From Codonopsis lanceolata (lineage: Eukaryota > Streptophyta > Magnoliopsida > Asterales > Campanulaceae), in the NCBI GenBank assembly GCA_013146195.2, contig CM028377.1, forward strand, positions 164,961,824 to 165,025,823: a stretch of 64,000 nucleotides of DNA, written 5' to 3'. The notes beneath the pieces were generated by a model, which worked only from the letters and a program-made list of their open reading frames with translations, was not told the origin of the DNA and made no database searches. Of the stretch, positions 12,180-24,100 are shown in pieces. Each line of letters opens with the position of its first letter. Position 1 is the first letter of the stretch. The position numbers and the translations under genes are program-made.

Positions 12180-12412
12180 TAGTGGTGGTGGTGGTGGCGG
12201 TGGCAATGGGCCACAGGTGGTGGTCGAAGGTTGGCGGCGGTGGGCGGTGGCCAGAAGATGTTTGTGGCAGTGGGCTGGTAGGTGGTGGTGGCAGCATGCG
12301 GTGGCCAGAGGTTGGTGACTTGCAGACGGTGGTGGTTACCAGTGGCATTGGGCGGTGCCGGAGGTGGGAAGTGACGACGGTGGGCGGGGGCAGGTGGTGG
12401 TGGTGGTGACAT
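12180..12412. repeat. GGT/GGC-rich low-complexity block
   Basis: A GTGGTGGTGGCGG-type sequence stands out against AT-rich surroundings. Frames on both strands are open only because the unit is three-based; they give Gly/Val or Pro/His-rich strings with no domain. A second skewed run, CCCCCACC repeats, is at 12605-12643. Confidence 0.7.
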
Positions 12413-12936
12413 TAGTTGATAAACCCAATGGTGGTAGTGGCGTTAGTTGATAAATCTAATTGATAACCGATTAATATTCATAATTATCTATTTTGTTATT
12501 GGTCTATAATGAGTGTTAATAGATAACACCTATTAATTTAATTGAGTGTTAATTAATAACATCCAATAAGTCTTTTATAATGAGTATATTAGATAAAAAA
12601 ATTGCCACCCCCTACCCCCACCCCCACCCCCACCCCCACCCCACAAATAATAATAATAAGAGTTACACTATTTTTTAAAGCTGCAATTATGGTAATGACC
12701 TTTTTGCCCTCTATTTATATAACAAAATTATTGTTTTACTCTTTGTCCCTTATAAATAAAAAATTCTTTTGGCACGACGTTCAACACTTATACTAAGTAT
12801 AAAACAAAAGATATTAACAAAAACAACACCCCACTCAAATACAATTTGGGCATGGAACTCCAACGGTCCAACCCACACCCATAACAAAATAAACCATTTG
12901 CCAAACAAGTTAACAACGTATTCCCATGACAAAGAA

Positions 12937-13093
12937 TCTCCGTTTGAAAATTAAATTTTTAAGAAAATAAATGATACCTTTTAGGTGTTTATTAGTAATA
13001 AAATAATATTTTTATGTCTTAATTTTAAAAATAGATTTTTAAATAAAACATCTCAAAATTAAATAGTTTATTATTTACCCGAAACAGAGGGAG
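12937..13093. mobile_element. Stowaway-like MITE, family C
   Basis: It begins TCTCCGTTTGAAAATTAAA and ends CCGAAACAGAGGGAG followed by TA. The body shares the ATGATAC..TTATTAGT..AATAAAATAATA..TTTTAT order with the neighbour at 13252. The left TSD is unclear. Confidence 0.55.
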
Positions 13094-13251
13094 TATTATT
13101 TATGCGTGAAAAATGCAAAAACATAAAACACCAACCTTGGTTTCTTGACTATTTCCAGCAAATCTCGTGGAGAATCGTCATTCTCCAATCTCCACTGCCA
13201 GTAGTCAACCATCTTCTTTCTTTTACTCATTGATTCACCCAAAAATATATA

Positions 13252-13426
13252 CTCTCTCCGTTTTAAGTAAGAAGTCATCGTTTGAAAGTCAAATTTTATA
13301 AAAAAATGATACTATTATTAGTTCATTAATAATAAAATAATACTTTTATACCTTAATTTTTAAAAGTAAATTTTAAGTGAAATATCCAAAATAAAATAAT
13401 TGACTCTTTGCGCGAAAATGATGGAG
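13252..13426. mobile_element. Stowaway-like MITE, family C (175 bp)
   Basis: TA-flanked on both sides. It starts CTCTCCGTTTTAAGTAAGAAG and ends TTTGCGCGAAAATGATGGAG. Body sequence matches 12937-13093 and, more loosely, 19061-19233. Confidence 0.65.
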
Positions 13427-13915
13427 TATTAAGGATACAATCCACTCTACCAAATTTCTAGAGTCACCTAGGATTTACCCTTTTTTGAAAAAAAAAAAAA
13501 CTCTCCAATTTAGTTGTGAATAAGATGTGTCAACTAATTTTTTTCCAATAATATCGATAATACTGACAATTTTTCACATTTTTGTTTAGGATGTGAATAC
13601 ATTTCGAGTCAGCATTTTCCATTTAAAAACTCTTCCCATACGTCATTTATTTTTCTTTATTTTTTTAATTTTTTGTCAAATTTTATTTTAGTGATACGAC
13701 TCACACCAAATAAGATCAATCAATAGTTGCATTTGAGAAATGCAACCGTTGTTTTTTAGACATGGTTCTACACTTAAAATTGTTGGAAAAATCTATAAAT
13801 ATATAAAAGTTAGGTAGTTTAAAAAAGTAAAATCCAGCAAAAATACATTTGTTAAAAAAGAAAAGTCATATTTGAGTATTATTATATAGTAGTTAGCATG
13901 CATTGGGAACACAAA
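13427..13915. other. AT-rich spacer with a dispersed repeat
   Basis: The segment from about 13465 (CACCTAGGATTTACCCTTTTTT) to about 13640 resembles 58468-58660 (CACCTAGGATTTATACCTTTTTT), sharing the following TCTC..AATA..GACAACT and AATATC..TTTTCA parts. It is probably a dispersed element of unknown class. No gene is seen. Confidence 0.4.
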
Positions 13916-14679
13916 TCTGATTAATCGATTACACAACTCTCAAGATTTATTGAAAATGTGCAAATATGCACATGTTGTAGAAAATACAAGTTTCTATGTA
14001 GTAGTATTTAATAGGAATAGTCACCCATGTAAAAATATGTAAATACAAATCTAGTTTGGTGCATACTTAATTTACTGATTAATTAAAATGAGCAAATAAG
14101 AACAAATGTGCTATAAAAATATTTTCATTGAATATATGTGATTACAAAATAAAATATAACCACAATTAATTATAAAAAGTGTGTTATGAAAATCTTCATA
14201 TATGACTTGTCTGTATATGAAACTTTTGTGTCTCTTTCATCATATCCGAAATTATAATATCAAAACAAAATTTATTTTTACAAATAACCACAATTAATTA
14301 TAACTTATTGGTGAATAGAAATATATACGATTAAATCATAGTAGTAGATACCAACCACAAACTTTAAATATTTAATAAATCTATATGTTATATAGAAAAG
14401 AATATACATCTGAATTATTATTTATACTATTTAAGATCCTAAATTTTAATAACAAAAAGTATTAATTATTAAACTCTATAAAATTATGAACGAGAAAATG
14501 ACTTAAACAATTCATAAAATATTGGATTAAATGATATCAATTATATCGATATAATTTGTTCCCTTTATCATGTTTTTTCTTTATTTTTTTATTTTGTTTA
14601 TTATCTTCATTTTATCTGTGTATAATTTAATTAAGAGAGATATATGTTTGTGCGTTTAACGCACGGGTGCAAAACTAGT
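13916..14679 (+). mobile_element. non-autonomous Helitron, copy 1 (764 bp)
   Basis: It starts TC preceded by A and ends CTAGT followed by T, with a 3' hairpin GTGCGT-TTA-ACGCAC a short distance before the end. This is the Helitron pattern of insertion between A and T with a terminal CTRRT. A second copy at 51361-52423 aligns along nearly the whole length. No Rep/helicase frame is present, so it is non-autonomous. Confidence 0.8.
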
Positions 14680-15587
14680 TGTGTTTAAAGAATGAAATTG
14701 TGTAATGTTATGGTATAGATTTCTTTATGTGTCTTGTGTAATGATAAAGATAATTATGTAATTGCGTGAGAATATCGAAATCATATATTTATTTATCCAA
14801 TTTAATGTTTGGATGAATAAATTATGATTGATTAAAGTGTGGTTGTTGGAAGTGAGTTTATCCCATATTGAGAAATTAACAAAAAATTAAGTGGTTATAT
14901 ACAAGTGTTTTATATAATAAGTAGGGATGACAAAATAGATGTTATGAGTGATAAGAATAAACTTGAGTGATTTATATACAAGTTCCTTTGGCCTTCCAAT
15001 CGTGTACAAAATTAAATGTAATTTTTGCATCTCTCGCTCTCTCGCTCTCTCGCCAACAATTGTAGGGTTAGTTCCTGGGGTTTAGAGGACTATAAATAGG
15101 CTTGGCTTATTTTAATTTTAATTTTAATTTAAGATATTTTTTTTAGGGGGTTTGGGAATTTAAGGGTGTTTGAAAGATAAAAAATTGTGATGATATAATT
15201 TAAGTTACTGTATTTGTTTTGAGGTTGCCGGGTTGAAATAACATGGAATTGACAACAATACCCTCTTGCTAGTTTTTATTTATAAATTTATTTAGAAAGA
15301 CGGTTCGTCGGGTCCTCACTCCTCACGAGTCACCAATAGGAGTATCAGCGAAACAGAGTCAAATTTGAGGGGTCGTATTTGTGATTGGGCCAACATATAG
15401 GGGGTAGCACTGGTATTCACCTAACTTATGCACATACATACAGCTAACCCAACTTGATTCCAGTTTCCCAAAGTCGCTTGAGGACAAGATATCCCCATCT
15501 TCCCAAATCCCCAGCCAATTCTGTGCCTTCCCTCCTTTCCTGAGCTTCAACCCTTTTCTGTTAGCTCCGTTTGTGTTTCCATTTCTA
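14680..15587 (+). promoter_or_regulatory. upstream region of the CHY/RING gene
   Basis: This spacer leads to the start codon of the E3 ligase gene at 15588. It holds a short CTCTCG repeat at about 15033-15053 and a run of TTTTAATTTTAATTTTAATTT at about 15110. No TATA box or transcription start can be assigned with confidence. Confidence 0.35.
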
Positions 15588-18500
15588 ATGGAAGGCTCCT
15601 CCGACGAACGTTTCGATTTTGGGAAGATGGGTTTCGGGTATATCTCTCGCTCCGATATATATTTATTACTGGGTTTAGTCTGGTTTGATGTAATAACTAG
15701 TTTTGGACCTTTTGGTATTTGATTTGTGTATGAATAAATCTAAAGTATGAATCATTAACCATTTCATTGGTGGGTATAGTTTGGTTTGATGTAAAATTGA
15801 GGTTTTGACATCTGAATTGTCTATGCATTTATCTTAAGTATGTGACTTTAAACCATTTTATTGGTGGGTTTAGTTTGGTTTTATGTTAAGTTTTACTATG
15901 TGATTTGTCTATGCAAACATCTAACTACAGTTCTTAACCGTTTTGTTGGCGGGTTTGATGGAAGTTGGAAGTATGATATTTAACTGATTTCTTTGTGCGG
16001 TTTTGTTAGATGCAAGCATTATAGAAGGAGATGTAAGATTAGAGCTCCCTGCTGTAACGAGATCTATGATTGTCGCCATTGTCACAACGAAGCCACGGTA
16101 TTATTTATTGCATTTTCTTTCTTCTTTATCTGTTTAGCTTGAGACTTTATATTCTTAGATCTCTCTTTTCTTCTTGGTATATTATTCTCTTATAATTGAT
16201 TGATTAGTTGTTTCTCTCCTGCCAACTTACTAGGCATCATGATTAATACGAACTTGTTCCTTCTTACATACTTTTGAATCTGTATTTTCTGTGAATCATT
16301 GTTCTTATGAGTGTGTTATTGGTGTTGCAACTGTTTGATTTATCAGAATATGTTGAGCAGCCCTTTTGACCGGCATGAACTCGTTCGACATGATGTGAAG
16401 CAAGTATGTTTTCCAGTTGGATTATGTTCTTTAAATAGGACCTTCGTCTTAGATGAGTGCACTTATGAGTTCTTAATTTCTCCTTAATCGGTGGCACTTC
16501 TAGGCCAACTTTATTAAAAATACGTGAACCAACCCGACTTCATGAAAATCTCTGTTTTTACCTAAACTGAACCTCATTTGAGGGCGGATGTAGGATATGT
16601 TATTCTTCTGGTACAATGTTACTTTTCCATCAATGGTTAATTGTGATTAAGACTGACATTTTTCTATATTTCAGGTTATTTGTTCTGTCTGTGACACGGA
16701 GCAGCCAGTATGTGTGTATTGATTTGACCCAGAATCAATTTTTTCTCTACATTGATCATAATCTCGATTATTTATATAGATTGTTTCACTATCGTTCAGG
16801 TTGGTCGCCTCTGCACAAACTGTGGGGTCAATATGGGAGAATACTTTTGTGATGTGTGCAAATTCTACGACGATGATGTAAGAACCACCTTCATTACCTT
16901 TGAAATGAACAGAAAAAGTAATTTTGTTTTTTTGTCGGTGGGGGGGGGGGATTTGAATCTTGCTGGTGGTGTTTCTTTGTCTAATGCTACCTTTCTACAC
17001 ACTATATGTAGATTGATAAGGGGCAGTTCCATTGCGATGACTGTGGTATCTGCAGGTTAGTGTACAAAGTGCAAGAATATTTTTGTTCCTTCTTTTGATC
17101 AGTCTACTGGATTTGAAATATATTAGCGTTGTTCTAATCTGAATCATTATATTTGATCAGAGTTGGTGGCCGTGAGAACTTCTTCCACTGCAAGAAGTGT
17201 GGTATGCATTAATACCCCGATATATACATCTACGCATATATTTATTTACTATATATTTTTTGGAATTTCTACCTCGATAATGATGTTGTTAAGCACACAG
17301 GATCTTGCTATTCTGTAAGTCTGCGCAATAATCATTCTTGTGTGGAGAACTCCATGCGGCATCATTGTCCCATATGTTATGAGGTCTGCTCTGTGACTTG
17401 GTATTTATTTCTCGTTGTTTCTAAACATGGAGATATATGTAACATTGTGAGCACTGACTTTTGTGAATTTGCAGTATCTGTTTGACTCATTGAAAGATAC
17501 TACAGTCATGAAATGTGGGCACACAATGCACTGTGAATGTTACCACGAGATGATAAAACGTGACAAGTAAGCATTTATTCGGAATTAAAAGACAGTCTCT
17601 GATTAGTTCATTTGTGAAGTCCTATGTTTTCTAAGCAGCAGTGTGTGTGTAATGCAGATACTGCTGTCCCATATGCTCAAGATCAATTATTGATATGTCT
17701 AGAACCTGGAAGAGAATAGATGAAGAGGTGAGTCACTTGAGCCGCTCCTTATTGAGTAATTTGGTTGCTTCAATGCTACACATTGTTGTAAATTTGGGCC
17801 TTGTTTGATAACCATTTCATTTCTAATATTTTCGTTTATGTTTCTTATTTTTACCCGAAATTAAGAAATGAATTGCGTTTGGTAATCGCTCCGTTTCTAG
17901 GGTCGGTTGAAATGTTTCTTGTTTTAAGCCCATTTCAAGAAACAAAAAAAAAAATTCACACTCGACATAAACATTTCCACTAAAAAACACATGAGACTTA
18001 TTTTAATTAGATTTTAGGATCGAACTTTACGCACAATAGTTTTTTTTCCCCCACTTATATATTAATGTATTTATCCTTTCATCTTCAATCTTGACCAACA
18101 CATTTTACCACCAATTCACCACTTGTTTTCTTTGAAGGAAAGTTTAGATCCTGTTGATGGTTTATGGTTATTATCTACTAATTTTCATCATTTCTCTAAG
18201 AGGACTTGTACTACATAATGCTCGTTCACCCCTCACCCCCCACCCCCGCCTTTTTTATCCTTGTCTTCCACTGTTTCTGTTAAGAAGGCTTTAGCGATTT
18301 TCGTTGATTTTTAACAAGAATGTATGCAATTCTCAGATTGAAGCAACTGTCATGCCTGAGGATTACAGACATAAGAAGGTACCCCCTTTTGATCCCTATC
18401 TATGCTAATTGTCTTCACGTATTACAGTTTGGTTATAAATGCTGGAAATCTTTGCCATATTCAACATATAGACTCCAACAAATCTGAGCCTGCGTTAATT

Positions 18501-18631
18501 TGCAGGTTTGGATCCTATGTAATGACTGCAACGACACCACGGAAGTAGTCTTCCACATAATCGGGCAGAAATGCAGCCACTGCTGGTCATACAATACCCG
18601 CACAATTGCCCCTCCTGTTCTTCCTCAATGA
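15588..18631 (+). CDS. MIEL1: CHY-zinc-finger/RING E3 ubiquitin ligase, MIEL1-like
   Basis: A RING-type E3 ubiquitin ligase of the plant CHY family. Family members ubiquitinate nuclear regulators such as MYB factors in defence and ABA responses. Twelve exons join in frame to 267 aa: 15588-15637, 16010-16097, 16347-16403, 16675-16707, 16800-16877, 17012-17055, 17161-17201, 17301-17383, 17475-17566, 17658-17727, 18337-18378, 18506-18631. All introns are GT..AG. The CHY finger starts at GFGCKHYRRRC (residue 15 on), then a CTCHY region to about residue 150, a RING at 153-195 (CPIC..CGHTMH..CPIC) and a C-terminal zinc ribbon (CNDC 231-234, CSHC 249-252). All metal ligands I can see are intact. Length equals that of Arabidopsis MIEL1; orthology rather than paralogy with other CHYR proteins is inferred. 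Confidence 0.94.
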
Positions 18632-19060
18632 CCAAGTTCCCAGTTTCTAACAGATGCTATCACATTAAGCAGGTGCCAAAAAAAAAAACCAAAAACAAAA
18701 ACAAAAAAGTAGAACCCTGCTTGCAAAATTCAAAAAAGAACAGAAAAGAAAGAGAAAATAAGAAGTCGTTGTATCGTTAATCAGCTCCATTAAGTCTGCT
18801 TCTTTATTTTTACAGTATACGCTACCATTTAGGTTACAATTCAAATGACCTTGGCATCAAATACGTGCCTCAGAAACATTTCTCTGGTGTAATTCTTCCA
18901 ATTCTGTGGAGTTGTAACTCAGATCCGACGGAAATATTCTGGGTTAATGTACAATATATGTACCCTATAATTTGTAATTTGATTGTATGGAACTAAATAC
19001 TTTTCTAATTAATGTTATGGAAAACCTCGACCCTCTTTGGGCATTAAAAATAGTAAAATA
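18632..19060. other. 3' flank of the CHY/RING gene
   Basis: The first part is presumably the 3' UTR. An A-rich stretch at 18676-18760 follows the stop. No separate gene is visible. Confidence 0.35.
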
Positions 19061-19233
19061 CTCCCTACCTTCCATACAAAGAGTTTTCTATTTCATAATT
19101 GGATCTTTCACTTAAAGAGTTTATTTTTAAAAATTAAGGTATGAAAGTGTTATTTTTTACTAGTGACCTATTAATAATGTCATTTTTAATAAAGTTGATT
19201 TTCAAAAAGACATTTTTTGTCCAGAATAGATGA
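19061..19233. mobile_element. Stowaway-like MITE, family C (about 170 bp)
   Basis: It starts CTCCCTACCTTCCATACAAAG after ATA. The body has AAAGAGTTTATTTTTAAAAATTAAGGTATGAAAG as in the other family C copies (spread over more than one line of similarity). The right end, GACATTTTTTGTCCAGAATAG, is eroded and abuts the SINE-like insertion. Confidence 0.5.
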
Positions 19234-19240
19234 AACATGC

Positions 19241-19312
19241 ATGCCCCTAAGGGGTGGCCATCACAAAATTCGTGCTCGATCCCTTCCCTCCTTAGGAGGA
19301 AAAAAAAGAAGA
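19241..19312 (+). mobile_element. short SINE-like insertion with 13-bp TSD
   Basis: The 72-bp insert is flanked by perfect direct repeats AGATGAAACATGC at 19228-19240 and 19313-19325. It contains a B-box-like GTGCTCGATCCC and ends in AGGAAAAAAAAGAAG. This is what a 5'-truncated tRNA-derived SINE moved by LINE machinery would look like. Confidence 0.65.
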
Positions 19313-19329
19313 AGATGAAACATGCTCTA

Positions 19330-20380
19330 GATGAGATCTAGATGTGCTTTCAAGCAACTTAAACCACTATTTGAGGTACGTTGGCAATTTTAAACTTTGA
19401 CTGAAACACGATACTCAACTCAAGTGAAGGCAACCTGGAATATGAATTTCTAACGTAACAACATCTGTAAGAATTTATGTAATGTTTTTTTACTCTTTAG
19501 AGTCGTGTGATATTGATATTTGATTGAATACTACATTCAAATTTTTTAAAGGACAACTTTTAAGTTGGATTGAACCACGGAATCAAAATTAAATGGTCTA
19601 AAATTTGCAAATCGACTAGTTTTGTTTCATTTTGGTTCGTATATTTGTTCAAAGTGAATCATTTATACCATTTATAATTCTAAATGACGATAATTTAAGC
19701 TTTTTTATTGTTACAATTATGTTAATTAAACTAAATTACACAATTGTTTTTTTTTAAATATTTTACCAGAATCAATAGCTACCTTTTTTAACGGTTGACT
19801 CAGTAAATTTTGTATTCTAGTATTATGAATTTGAAATATTAAAAGATAATTTAATGGCTAACTCGGTGAGTTAAATCTAAGTTTATACGTGAATGAGTGA
19901 ATCGTTATATTTAGCAAGGTGTTCCTTATTTGGTACTCGGAGTACAAGTTACAAATTCCCTCATTAGCCAATAAACCCCAACCAAGTAAGCATCAGGTTG
20001 AGGTCCATGGAACCAGTTCCTGCTCGGCCGTCCCACGTAATAATTCATCGTCTTCTTTCCCCTAAAACTAGGGGTGACCAGCCCAGTTCATGAGCCCATA
20101 CAGCCCACTGAGCATGTCTGTATCCGGCCCAAAGTGTTCGTGTCCATGGGCTGATACATAGTGTTGGGCTTTAGAAATGTTAGATACTCACGAGCTTGGG
20201 CACACCCAGGCCTTCAAGTTCTAATGTCCATCTAAGCTCGGTCTGACCCATCATCACATTATGTTTTTAAATTTTAAATATATTATAATTATACAATTAC
20301 TCTATTAGTGTCCTATTAATATTAGATAATAGATATATCATATATAAAATTGTATATAAACCAAATCACAAATTATATTA
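19330..20380. other. intergenic, one possible hAT terminus
   Basis: AT-rich without a gene. At 20069 TAGGGGTGACCAGCCCAG resembles a hAT terminal inverted repeat and is followed by GCCCA-rich subterminal sequence, but no matching right end was found. Confidence 0.35.
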
Positions 20381-20637
20381 CTCCCTCCGTTCCTAAATAA
20401 TCGTTTGGGTTGACCTGGCGCACAGTTTAAGAAAAAGTAATTGACTTGATTATTTATATTGGTTTAATGTGTAGTTTCATTTAATGTCCATGTATATGTG
20501 GTCCATAATTAAAGTAGAGTGAAAAAGTAAGGATAAAGTGGTAAAAATGATGTTCTAAAAAAGTAAGTTTCAAAGTGAACAATTATTTTGAGACGGACGA
20601 AAAATGAAAGGAGGACGATAATTTAGGGACGGAGGGA
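20381..20637 (-). mobile_element. Stowaway MITE, family A copy 2 (257 bp)
   Basis: It starts CTCCCTCCGTTCCTAAATAATC after TA and ends ATTTAGGGACGGAGGGA before TA. It lies in the opposite orientation to copy 1 at 11875. It sits about 520 bp upstream of the PPR gene start codon. Confidence 0.88.
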
Positions 20638-21160
20638 TATTATATACTACTATAATATAATAATATATTATAATATGGCTACCAAACGGACCCTAAGTTA
20701 CTAAGTACTAACATCTATCACTAAAGATTTATAGATTAGTCAATTGCTCAATTATAATATTATATTATTATACGGTGATGTACCAAATTATCAATACAAA
20801 ATTACAAATCACCAACAGTCAAACAAAAGGCAAACTGGCAACAGACAAAGTGAAACCTAAAACACAAATTGACTGCGTCTGCTACCGCTACCTGCCTTGC
20901 CTACCTTCGGTCCTTCATTAGTTCGTTCCTCGGCTTCGTTCGGTTGCTCGAGACTTGAGTCCTTGAGTGACGACTTGACCTTGATTGTTCGTTCCTGCTA
21001 GACTTGAGTCCTTGACTGCTGGCCCAACAGATTAAAGGACGCAGCACTGCAGCAGCCATTCGCCGGCCCATTCTCGCCATTCGCCGCTGCTATAAGCCGT
21101 CGCCGTCGCAGCCTCCTGGCACTCCAAACTTGCGCTATTTTGCTTCCACATACACACAAA
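20638..21160 (+). promoter_or_regulatory. upstream region of the PPR gene
   Basis: AT-rich up to about 20860, then GC-richer with GTTCG(T/C)TCCT(C/G)G repeats at 20920-21010, leading to the start codon at 21161. No core promoter element can be assigned with confidence. Confidence 0.35.
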
Positions 21161-24100
21161 ATGCTGCAAGTTGCAAAATCCCGCCGGCTTGCTACCGTTC
21201 TGAGTCAACCTCCGATTCTACTCAATTCAGAGAGAGTTCACTCTCTGAATAATGAAGCCGTCGATGTCATTCGGAGCCCCAATCACTGTGGCGCCAATCA
21301 CCGCACCTTCATTTCTAAAGCATTCTTTTCTTCAGGTACGCATACGCAAAGTTCTCTCACTTTTCTCCCCGTTTGTTTCTGAGAAAAACCGCCAGAAAAT
21401 CACAAAAATATAAAAAAATGAAGATTTTAGATCTTCGTTTTTAATCCTCACTCTTTACAACATTTCAGAGCGGTCAAACTTTACTATTTTTTTGAGGTGA
21501 AAATACTGATTATTATGCATTCATCAGTTATGGAATAATTTGCAATCGACCAAAAGTATAACTTAATTTCGCCGTGAAGAAGGATAGGAAAATTATCGGA
21601 ATTAAAGTCATTTGAAGATTCTAGAAATGGGAAGAACTAGAATATTGGATGGAAATTAAGAATTTAATTTGAGATATAATGCCTGAATGTTTGATTTTAA
21701 TAACATGTAAATAGCGAAGTGCACTGCGACCGCGTCTCAAAGTCACATGCCATTGGCTTTCAACAATTTGCCAAGCATCTCGCAGGGTCCAATGTGCTCA
21801 ATGATGATTTTGAAAGCACTGTATTCTTCTGAGGCTACTGCAATTGAAGGCGGTGCTTCTGGTAAATGATGTAGTTGTTTTCTTTTTGTTTGAAGTTTTA
21901 CATTTTAGAGTGTGGCTAATTAGTCATGAAGGTGAGGGTTTCCATGCTTGAACTGCAGACATTGTTAAGCAAGTGTATGATAGAATGCAGAAATCTGTGA
22001 GAGAACAAAGGACTGCGCCTCCTAATGCCTGGATGTGGTCGCTCATTGACCAGTGCGAAAACTGTGAAGACATTAAGCTCCTCTTTGATATTTTGCAGCT
22101 TGTTCGCAGATTTGTTAGTTATAACCCTCCTGCTTTTTGAATATGTGACCTTCTAAATAAATGTACTTTTTGTAGTTTAATCATTGGGATTGTGTTGTCT
22201 TGATATGGTCAACTATTGTAGTGATTATAGAAGTATTTTTGTTGCAGAGGCTGTCAAATCTTCGAATTCATGATAATTTCAATTGCCACCTTTGCTCCGA
22301 AGTTACCAAGGCATGTGTACGAGCAGGGGCTATTGATTTTGGTATGATTTATACATGTGTTTCCCTGTGTTGGAATTTCAGATTGTTTTGTTTACGAATA
22401 ATTGTTATTATGCTACTTTTCTATGGTTGCTCGACAAAATGAATGAAAAATGGGTGACACAACCTAATGATATACTTCATCCTTCCCTAAATGAGTGTCA
22501 TTTTGTTAAATCCCCCCCTCCACCCAAAAATAAAAAAATAAAAAATAAAATATGAGATTATCATTTCCAAAGTCAGCCATTACACAGCTAAATTTAGTAA
22601 CGTAACCATACTTGCCTTTGCAACCATTAGTGCTTTCTATGTAGGGGAGAAATATTCGTATATTGATTTATAAATTTGGATAAATGTTGGCTTCCTATTC
22701 CGTACAAATGGCATTCATTATCTGCTCTGGAAAGACACATTTGACACTTGTATTATTAGTTGTTTCAACTGATGACCACAGTTGATTAATTGAACTGCTA
22801 TCATTCTCGAACATGTGTAAAATCTATTTGCTGCCTTTACCTCCTCAACATTTAGGAACATTATCCATAGACCGTCACAACCTTCTTATTTATTTATTTA
22901 TTATTTTTTTTTATAAGTAAAAAGGTATATAAATGAAAGCGTCATAACAGGTGATGTGTCCTATGCACATAAGGAATATACAACCAATCCCTACTAGCCA
23001 ACAAAAATATTATCCACAAATTCTACAAAGGGATTAGATCCCTGTTGAACCGCCTCACCGCACCAAAAATACATAGTACGAATAATCTGATTTTTAATCC
23101 CCTCCTGGTCCTGTTCCTCGTTCTCGAAAGCTGTAAGGTTCCTTTCTTTCCAAATGGACCAACAGACCGCCAACGGAGCAACATCCCAAAAACAATTCTT
23201 TCTTCTGCGCTTATACAGCTCCTTGATCGATCGAATTAGGCATCACCCAAGTTACCTGTAACAAACCCAGCATAAATCTCCTTATTTCCCTTGCAACCGG
23301 GCAATGAATCAGAAGATGGTTCACACTTTCTCCGTCTTGCTCGCACATAAAGCACCAATTGGTATAGATTTTATTTCGCCTTCTCAAATTATCTCCGGTT
23401 AATATAGCTTTGAGCGCGGCTTCCAACATAAAAAATCCCACTCTAGGAGGAGCCCTTGATTTCCAAACACTCATTCACGGGAAAGACCTATCGCTAGCTG
23501 TTAGAATTTGGTACAGGGACTTAACCGAAAATGACTTGTCTTTCTTCCCATTCCAAATGATGGAATCATCTGAGCTCTTCCACCTTTTGCTTATACAGCA
23601 ACTCCAAAAAGGCCTCAAGGGTATCGACCTCCTAATCTTGCATGTTCCTTCTAAATGAAGGAGTAACGACCTCGCCATCAACTACCATAACCGAGGTTAC
23701 ATATTCCTCCTTATTCTCGGTGAGATTAAATAAAGAAGGAAAATCTCACTACAACTCCAAATCTCCGCACCATTTGTCTCCCAGAATTTGATTGAGCCCT
23801 CTTTACCCACATTGAAGGAGATGAAACGCTTCATATTCTCCCAATTTTTCCGAATTCTTTTCCATACCCCCACCCCACTACAAGAATGCACCTCATTTGG
23901 AGCCCACAAATGATTCCCTACCCCATACTTGGCCACCACAACTTTCTTCCACCCTTCTCTGACATGTAACGCCACAACCATTTCCCGAAAAGAGCTGAGT
24001 TAAAAACTTTTAACCTTTTGATCCCTAACCCACCATTCTTCAAGTTGGAACAAGCTACCTCCCACTTCACCTGAATGATGATACTTCCTTTCTTCCATTT

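Noticed and set aside
12148..12412. Gly/Val-rich and Pro/His-rich frames on opposite strands
   Set aside because: They are translations of a GGT/GGC low-complexity block, open on both strands, without any domain.
20069..20860. Complete hAT element from TAGGGGTGACC at 20069 to the second CCTAAAAC at about 20853
   Set aside because: Although the 8 bases before 20069 recur at 20853-20860, the sequence just before that second copy is not an inverted partner of the left end, so the match is probably chance.
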